This document shows, one piece after another, positions 29,460 to 33,934 of a stretch of DNA of 33,934 bases. Within the stretch, counting starts at the first letter, position 1. Each line of letters opens with the position of its first letter. This DNA comes from Thermoleophilia bacterium (GTDB lineage Bacteria > Actinomycetota > Thermoleophilia > Miltoncostaeales > Miltoncostaeaceae): positions 1-33,934 of the forward strand of contig JAGQUM010000004.1 in the NCBI GenBank assembly GCA_020438485.1, written 5' to 3'. Position numbers and translations under genes: made by a program. Under the pieces are notes generated by a model, which had not been told where the DNA came from, searched no databases, and saw only the letters and a list, made by a program, of their open reading frames with translations.

Positions 29460-29986
29460 GCAGACCGGGGTCCGGTTCTCCCTCGCCACCCGGATGCCGG
29501 GCGAACCGGAGCTCCCGTACCCGGCGCCTCGGACAGCATGTCGCGGACGGCACCGGCACGGCCACCAACCCGGGCATCGACATCGATGGGCGCTCGGGGC
29601 CGGGTACGGCGCCACCGGGCCGGACGCCGACGGCCGGTCCGCCAGCCTCCCGGCGGGCCACCACGCATCGGCCTCACATGCGCGTTCACGGACCCGGCGC
29701 CATGCCGTTCCGCGGCCCGCGGCGAGCGGAACCGGTCGCGACCCGGGCATCACCGTGAGCGACGCGGGCGCGTTCGCCGCCGTCCAGGCGGGGCGATTGC
29801 CGCGACGGGCCTTGACGATCTGTGGCTGGCTCCCGCATGCCGCGGCCCCGGCGCGACCCGCGACGCACGCCGACGCGTCCACCGTGCGGGCCCGGGCGAC
29901 GGTCCGCGTCGTGGCCGCCCCGGCCCGCGTGACGCCGTCCTGCAGCGGCTTATCCCCGTGTTCCATGGGGCCACTACGATGGCCCC
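29448..29986. other. Gene-poor intergenic stretch of about 540 bp
   Basis: The region lies between the minus-strand 178-residue gene and the permease gene. Open frames exist on both strands, but their translations are Arg/Pro/Gly-rich, lack recognisable motifs and have no ribosome site. It holds the divergent promoters, the nested repeat at 29472-29509 and the inverted repeat at 29963-29990. Nothing else is identified. Confidence 0.6.
29472..29509. repeat. Nested inverted repeat upstream of the 178-residue gene
   Basis: CCGGTTC (29472-29478) and GAACCGG (29503-29509) enclose a second inverted repeat, CCCGG-ATG-CCGGG (29489-29501). It lies about 13-50 bp upstream of the -10 box of the minus-strand gene, in the region where a regulator could bind. 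The function is unknown. Confidence 0.5.
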
Positions 29987-29990
29987 ATGG
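29963..29990 (+). promoter_or_regulatory. Inverted repeat enclosing the -10 box and start codon of the permease gene
   Basis: CCATGGGGCC (29963-29972) and GGCCCCATGG (29981-29990) are perfect 10-bp arms around an 8-nt spacer. The spacer contains TACGAT (29975-29980), a TANNNT -10 box 6 nt before the ATG at 29987, and the ATG itself lies in the right arm. A regulator bound here would cover the whole start of a leaderless gene. Confidence 0.65.
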
Positions 29991-31150
29991 AGGCCCGCCG
30001 CGTGGACGTCTGGTGGAAGCGGGCCGGACCCTGGGTGGGCATCGGCACGAGTCCCGCCGCGCTGATGGCGGGCGGGGGGCTGGCCGAGGGACTCGAGGGC
30101 GCGACGCTGGCCGCCACCCTCCTGACCGGGGTGGCGGCGCTGTGCGCGCTGGCCACCGCCCAGGGCATCGTGGGTCAGCGACGCGGCGGGACGCTGGTGA
30201 GCGTGCTCGAGGCGCCGCTCGGGACGATGGGCGCGCGCCGCGTCGCCGGCGCCGTGATGGCGCTGATGATGCTGGGGTGGTTCGGCGTGAACGTCGACGC
30301 CGCGGGCACCGCCGCGGCCCGGCTGGCGGGGGTGCCGCCCACCGCGGGCGTCGTCGCGTTCGCCGTGCTGGCGCTGGCGGTGACGGTGCGGGGCGTGGGA
30401 CAGCTGTCGGCCGCGGCCCTGGTCGCCGGGCTCGCCACGACGGCGCTCGCGCTGTGGAGCGCAGCCCTGCTCATCCGTCACGGCGACGTGGCGTTCGCGT
30501 CGCCACACACGGCCACCGACCCCATCTCGCCCCTGCACGGCGTGGGCCTGATGGTGGGCTACGGCGCCGCGTTCGCGCTGCGCACGCCCGACTTCACCGC
30601 CGACCTGGCCCGGGCCCGCCACGTGGTGATGTGTGCCGTGTGGGGCCTGGCAGTCCCGCTGGCCGCGTTCGCCTCCCTCGGCGCGGCCGCCTACGCGTCC
30701 ACCGGGACCTGGCACGTGGCGCAGATGTGGGGCCGGCTCGGCAGCGACCGCCTGGGGTACGCCATCATCGCGGTCGGCTTCTTCGGGTCCGTGATGACGA
30801 ACCTGTTCTCGGGTGCGCTGGCCACGGCGTCGGCCACCCGCGCGCGGCCCGCCGTGGCCATGGGGGCGTTCTTCGCCGGCGGCCTCGCGCTGGCCGTCGC
30901 GGGGCTGGCGGACCACATGCTGGATTACCTGGTGCTGATGGCCGTCGCCGCCCCGGGGCTCATCGCGCTGTGCGTGATCGGGCGACGCGCGCCCGTGCGG
31001 CGTTGGAGCGGACCCGGCCTGGCGGCGTGGGGCCTGTCCATCGCCGCCGGGCTCGTCGCCGCCCGCGTCGTGCCCGCACTGGCCCTGCCCGCAGCCCTCG
31101 TGGTCTCCGCGGCCGTCTACGGAGGCGCGCGGCGGCGCCGACCGGGATAA
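29987..31150 (+). CDS. Polytopic membrane transporter, NCS1 (cytosine permease CodB)-like
   Basis: 387 residues with about 11-12 hydrophobic helices. The segment G-W-F-G-V-N-V-D-A-A-G (about 99-109) and the cytoplasmic D-F-T-A-D-L-A-R-A (about 205-213) resemble conserved motifs of NCS1 nucleobase permeases such as CodB; the overall length and the early amphipathic helix (W-W-K-R-A-G-P-W-V-G) also fit. The likely substrate is a nucleobase or a related compound taken up with a cation, but the similarity is distant. No catabolic partner gene adjoins it. The start codon lies 6 nt after a TACGAT box, so translation is probably leaderless. Its stop overlaps a GATAAT that may serve pckA. Confidence 0.7.
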   Translation: MEARRVDVWWKRAGPWVGIGTSPAALMAGGGLAEGLEGATLAATLLTGVAALCALATAQGIVGQRRGGTLVSVLEAPLGTMGARRVAGAVMALMMLGWFGVNVDAAGTAAARLAGVPPTAGVVAFAVLALAVTVRGVGQLSAAALVAGLATTALALWSAALLIRHGDVAFASPHTATDPISPLHGVGLMVGYGAAFALRTPDFTADLARARHVVMCAVWGLAVPLAAFASLGAAAYASTGTWHVAQMWGRLGSDRLGYAIIAVGFFGSVMTNLFSGALATASATRARPAVAMGAFFAGGLALAVAGLADHMLDYLVLMAVAAPGLIALCVIGRRAPVRRWSGPGLAAWGLSIAAGLVAARVVPALALPAALVVSAAVYGGARRRRPG

Positions 31151-31151
31151 T
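31146..31151 (+). promoter_or_regulatory. Possible -10 box for pckA
   Basis: GATAAT overlaps the permease stop codon and lies 43 nt before the pckA ATG, leaving room for the AAAGGA ribosome site. No -35 consensus is visible at 16-18 bp upstream. Confidence 0.4.
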
Positions 31152-31194
31152 GGGGTCGCGCTCAGGGGGACGAGCCCACCGACGAAAGGAACAC

Positions 31195-32751
31195 ATGACC
31201 ACGCTGGATCCTTCCGCCCTGTCCACCCACGGGATCACGCCGGCAGGAGTCGTGTGGCGCAACCTGTCGCCCGAGTCGCTGTACGAGCACACGCTGAACG
31301 AGGGCACCGGCCGGATGGCCCACGGCGGGTCCCTGCTGGTCACCACCGGCAAGCACACCGGCCGCGCTCCGAAGGACAAGTTCATCGTGCGCGAACCGTC
31401 CAGCGAGGACCGCATCGACTGGGGTCCGGTCAACCAGGAGATCTCGCAGGAGAAGGCGGACCTCATCGCCGGGGACCTCCGCGGCCACCTGAGCGCCGCG
31501 AAGGCGCTGTACGTCGTGGACGCCCGGGTGGGCGCCGACCTCGAGCACAGCACCAACGTGCGCGTCGTGACCGAGAGCCCGTGGCACGCGCTGTTCGCGC
31601 GGACCATGTTCATCGTGCTCACCCCGGAGGAGCAGGAGGCGTTCACACCGGACGCCGTGATCCTGCACGCGCCGTCGTTCCAGGCCGACCCGGCCACCCA
31701 CGGTACGAACAACCCCAACTTCGTGGTGCTCAACCCCGGCACGTCCGAGGTGTTCATCGGCGGCACGCAGTACGCCGGCGAGATCAAGAAGTCGGCGTTC
31801 TCGCTCATGAACGACCGGCTGCCCGAGGAGGGCGTGCTGCCCATGCACTGCTCGGCCAACGTGGGCGACGACGGATCGGTGGCGGTGTTCTTCGGCCTGT
31901 CCGGCACGGGCAAGACCACGCTGTCGACCGACTCCACGCGCCCGCTGATCGGCGACGACGAGCACGGCTGGGGGTCGAACGGCGTGTTCAACATCGAGGG
32001 CGGCTGTTACGCCAAGATCATCAACCTGTCGCCCGAGGCCGAGCCCGAGATCTACGCGACCACGCGGATGTTCGGCACGGTCATCGAGAATGCCATCGCC
32101 GACGACGACACGCGCATCCTCGACCTCGACGACGACAGCCTCACCGAGAACACCCGGGCGGCGTACCCGCTGGAGTCGGTGCCCAACTCGGTCGAGTCCA
32201 AGCAGGCCGGCCATCCCTCCGTGGTGGTCATGCTGACGGCCGACGCGTTCGGCGTGCTGCCCCCCATCGCGAAGCTGTCGCCCGAGCAGGCCATGGAGAT
32301 GTTCCTGGCCGGGTACACGGCCCGCGTCGCGGGCACCGAGGTGGGCGTCACCGAGCCGCAGGCCACGTTCAGCACGTGCTTCGGCGCCCCGTTCCTGCCG
32401 CAGCGTCCGCGCGTGTACGCCGACATGCTGGGTGAGCGCATCAAGGACCACGACGTCTCGGTGTGGCTGGTGAACACCGGGTGGACCGGCGGGCCGTACG
32501 GCGAGGGCCACCGCATGCCCATCAAGACCACCCGCGCCCTCGTCCGCGCCGCCGTGTCGGGCAAGCTCAACGACGCCCCCACCCGTACGGATGAGAACTT
32601 CGGCTTCGAGGTGCCCACCGAGGTGCCCGACGCGGACAACAGCCTGCTGGACCCGCGCGCCACGTGGAAGGACCCGTCGCACTACGACGAGAAGGCCCAG
32701 AAGCTGGCCTCCGACATCAAGGACGCGGCCGCGAAGGCCCGCCAGCGCTAG
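31195..32751 (+). CDS. pckA: Phosphoenolpyruvate carboxykinase, ATP-dependent
   Basis: 518 residues. It converts oxaloacetate plus ATP to PEP, CO2 and ADP, the entry step of gluconeogenesis. The P-loop G-L-S-G-T-G-K240-T-T is the ATP-type signature, and G-G-T-Q-Y-A-G-E-I-K-K-S, M-H-C-S-A-N-V-G and N-T-G-W-T-G-G are all conserved. The N-terminus has the H-T-G-R-A-P-K-D-K segment. The ATG follows AAAGGA by 4 nt. The C-terminus ends in a short Lys/Ala-rich helix. Classical actinomycetes use the unrelated-length GTP enzyme (~600 residues), so this form is of taxonomic interest. It is followed by a hairpin. Confidence 0.97.
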   Translation: MTTLDPSALSTHGITPAGVVWRNLSPESLYEHTLNEGTGRMAHGGSLLVTTGKHTGRAPKDKFIVREPSSEDRIDWGPVNQEISQEKADLIAGDLRGHLSAAKALYVVDARVGADLEHSTNVRVVTESPWHALFARTMFIVLTPEEQEAFTPDAVILHAPSFQADPATHGTNNPNFVVLNPGTSEVFIGGTQYAGEIKKSAFSLMNDRLPEEGVLPMHCSANVGDDGSVAVFFGLSGTGKTTLSTDSTRPLIGDDEHGWGSNGVFNIEGGCYAKIINLSPEAEPEIYATTRMFGTVIENAIADDDTRILDLDDDSLTENTRAAYPLESVPNSVESKQAGHPSVVVMLTADAFGVLPPIAKLSPEQAMEMFLAGYTARVAGTEVGVTEPQATFSTCFGAPFLPQRPRVYADMLGERIKDHDVSVWLVNTGWTGGPYGEGHRMPIKTTRALVRAAVSGKLNDAPTRTDENFGFEVPTEVPDADNSLLDPRATWKDPSHYDEKAQKLASDIKDAAAKARQR

Positions 32752-32758
32752 CGGGCGC

Positions 32759-32789
32759 ATCCACCCGGGGCCTCCGGTCCCGGGTGGAT
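32759..32789 (+). terminator. Terminator hairpin after pckA
   Basis: Perfect 11-bp arms, ATCCACCCGGG at 32759-32769 and CCCGGGTGGAT at 32779-32789, with a 9-nt loop, begin 8 nt after the pckA stop. No T-tract follows, as for the other hairpins in this window. Confidence 0.75.
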
Positions 32790-32816
32790 CACCGCACCTC
32801 GGTGACCCGCATCTCC

Positions 32817-32822
32817 TAGGCT
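32817..32822 (+). promoter_or_regulatory. -10 box of a leaderless promoter for the ABC transporter gene
   Basis: TAGGCT is followed by exactly 6 nt and the GTG at 32829. No ribosome-binding site lies between them. Confidence 0.6.
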
Positions 32823-32828
32823 CCGCGG

Positions 32829-33934
32829 GTGTCCACCGCCGACGCTCGCTCACCGCTCGCCCGCCTGTGGGCGTACGAGGGCAACCACCACGGCCGCGTG
32901 CGCCGCGCCGTGCTGTGGACGGTGCTCAACAAGATCTTCGACGTCGCGCCCGAGATCCTCATCGGCATGGCCGTCGATGTCGTGGTGTCGGGCAACGACT
33001 CACTGGTCGGGCAGTGGTTCGGCGTGGAGGGACGCGAGCGCCAGCTGGTGTTGCTGGCCGCCGTCAACTTCCTGATCTGGCTGCTGGAGTCGTTCACCGA
33101 GTGGCTGTCGAGCTTGGAGTGGCGGCGCCTGTCGCAGACCGTGGAGCACGAACTGCGCATGGACGCGTACGGCCACGTGCAGCGACTGGAGCTGTCGTAC
33201 TTCGAGGACCGCTCCAGCGGCGGCCTGATGGCCGTGCTGAACGACGACGTCAACCAGCTCGAGCGTTTCCTCGACGTCGGCGCCAACGAGATCATCCGCA
33301 CCGCCGTCAACGTCGCTCTGGTGGGCCTCGTGTTCGCGGCCATCTCGTGGCAGATGTTCGTCGTGGCGTTTCTGCCGATGCCCGTCATCATCTGGGGGTC
33401 CGTCTGGTACCAGCGGCGGTTCCAGCCGCGCTACGCCCGCGTGCGCGAGCAGGTGGGCGTGCTGTCCGGAACCCTGGCCAACAACCTGGGCGGCATCACC
33501 ACCATCAAGGCGTTCACGGCCGAGAAGCGCGAGGCGGCCCGCGTGGACGCCGACTCGCGGGCGTACATGGCCGCCAACGAGGCGGCCATCCGACTGAGCT
33601 CGGCGTTCGTCCCCCTGATCCGCGTGGCGATCCTGATCGGTTTCACCGCCACCCTGCTGATCGGCGGCCACCAGGCCATCGGCGGCGAGCTGCGCGTGGG
33701 CCTGTTCTCGGTGCTGGTGTTCATGACCCAGCGCCTGCTGTGGCCCCTCACCCGCCTCGGGGAGGTGATGGACCTCTACCAGCGGGGAATGGCGTCCACC
33801 CGCCGCATCCTGGACCTCATCGACACCCCCGTGACAATCGCCCCCGGCGCGCGCGACCTGCCGTCGCCGCCCGCCGGCGCCGTGCGCTTCGACGACGTGC
33901 ACTTCCGCTACTCCACGGGGCCCGAGGTGCTGCG
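32829..33934 (+). CDS. ABC exporter, fused permease and ATPase (3' end missing)
   Basis: The first 368 residues are present; the window ends inside the gene. Residues about 25-310 form a type I ABC exporter membrane domain: helices near 30-50, 70-95, 155-200 and 260-295, with the cytoplasmic segment L-S-Y-F-E-D-R-S-S-G-G-L and the G-I-T-T-I-K-A-F coupling stretch conserved in lipid and multidrug exporters. The nucleotide-binding domain begins near 350 (V-R-F-D-D-V-H-F-R-Y) and is cut before the Walker A motif. The GTG start at 32829 is supported by the leaderless TAGGCT box and by the immediate beginning of the coding pattern. The substrate is unknown. It would act as a homo- or heterodimer. 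Confidence 0.88.
   Translation, partial: MSTADARSPLARLWAYEGNHHGRVRRAVLWTVLNKIFDVAPEILIGMAVDVVVSGNDSLVGQWFGVEGRERQLVLLAAVNFLIWLLESFTEWLSSLEWRRLSQTVEHELRMDAYGHVQRLELSYFEDRSSGGLMAVLNDDVNQLERFLDVGANEIIRTAVNVALVGLVFAAISWQMFVVAFLPMPVIIWGSVWYQRRFQPRYARVREQVGVLSGTLANNLGGITTIKAFTAEKREAARVDADSRAYMAANEAAIRLSSAFVPLIRVAILIGFTATLLIGGHQAIGGELRVGLFSVLVFMTQRLLWPLTRLGEVMDLYQRGMASTRRILDLIDTPVTIAPGARDLPSPPAGAVRFDDVHFRYSTGPEVL

Noticed and set aside
29757-29980. Possible GTG-started Cys-containing peptide in the gene-poor stretch
   Set aside because: Third positions are G/C-rich, but the composition is mostly Ala/Arg/Pro/Thr, there is no ribosome site or leaderless -10 box, and the frame runs into the permease repeat.

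Overview
The window is uniformly very GC-rich (roughly 70% by eye), with strong G/C bias at third codon positions, frequent GTG starts and tightly overlapping genes. No tRNA, rRNA, insertion sequence or CRISPR array is visible. The content suggests an actinobacterium or a close high-GC relative: a phasin gene paired with an XRE regulator, a single-chain acyl-CoA carboxylase, and many genes with a TANNNT -10 box only 6-8 nt before the start codon. The ATP-type PEP carboxykinase is unlike the GTP enzyme of classical actinomycetes and hints at a deep-branching lineage such as Thermoleophilia. That placement is inference.

Layout. (1) 1-5523, + strand: a polyhydroxyalkanoate (PHA) locus. It holds the C-terminus of a PHA synthase-like protein, a MaoC/PhaJ hydratase with histone-like tails, a 3-hydroxyacyl-CoA dehydrogenase, an SDR lacking its catalytic Tyr and Lys, a class I-type PhaC, and a phasin plus XRE regulator behind an operator-bearing promoter. 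(2) 5542-13160: a divergent pair around a perfect palindrome, a ketoacyl synthase III with an unusual ~280-residue N-terminal region and an all-in-one biotin-dependent acyl-CoA carboxylase. (3) 13431-16523: a divergent S9 peptidase and PASTA-less Ser/Thr kinase. (4) 16691-21078: a coupled FAS-II operon fabD-fabG-fabF-fabF plus a 68-residue membrane protein; fabG seems to start at CTG. (5) 23420-21080, minus strand: thioesterase, GNAT acetyltransferase and glutamate dehydrogenase. (6) 23551-28871, + strand: a degenerate GGDEF protein, cobalamin-dependent MetH, and a PRC-barrel protein behind an ECF/stress-type promoter. (7) 28911-33934: an unrecognised minus-strand gene, a ~540-bp gene-poor stretch, an NCS1-like permease, pckA, and an ABC exporter cut by the window end.

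Much of the window is acyl-CoA/acyl-ACP chemistry. PHA genes store carbon as (R)-3-hydroxyacyl polymers, the carboxylase can supply malonyl-type extender units, FabD/FabG/FabF elongate acyl chains, and a thioesterase can release acyl-CoA. The least expected objects are the hydratase with phasin-like and PhaF/histone H1-like extensions, the apparently dead reductase between PHA genes, the extended KAS III paired with a eukaryote-like carboxylase, and inverted repeats that cover both -10 box and start codon of leaderless genes.
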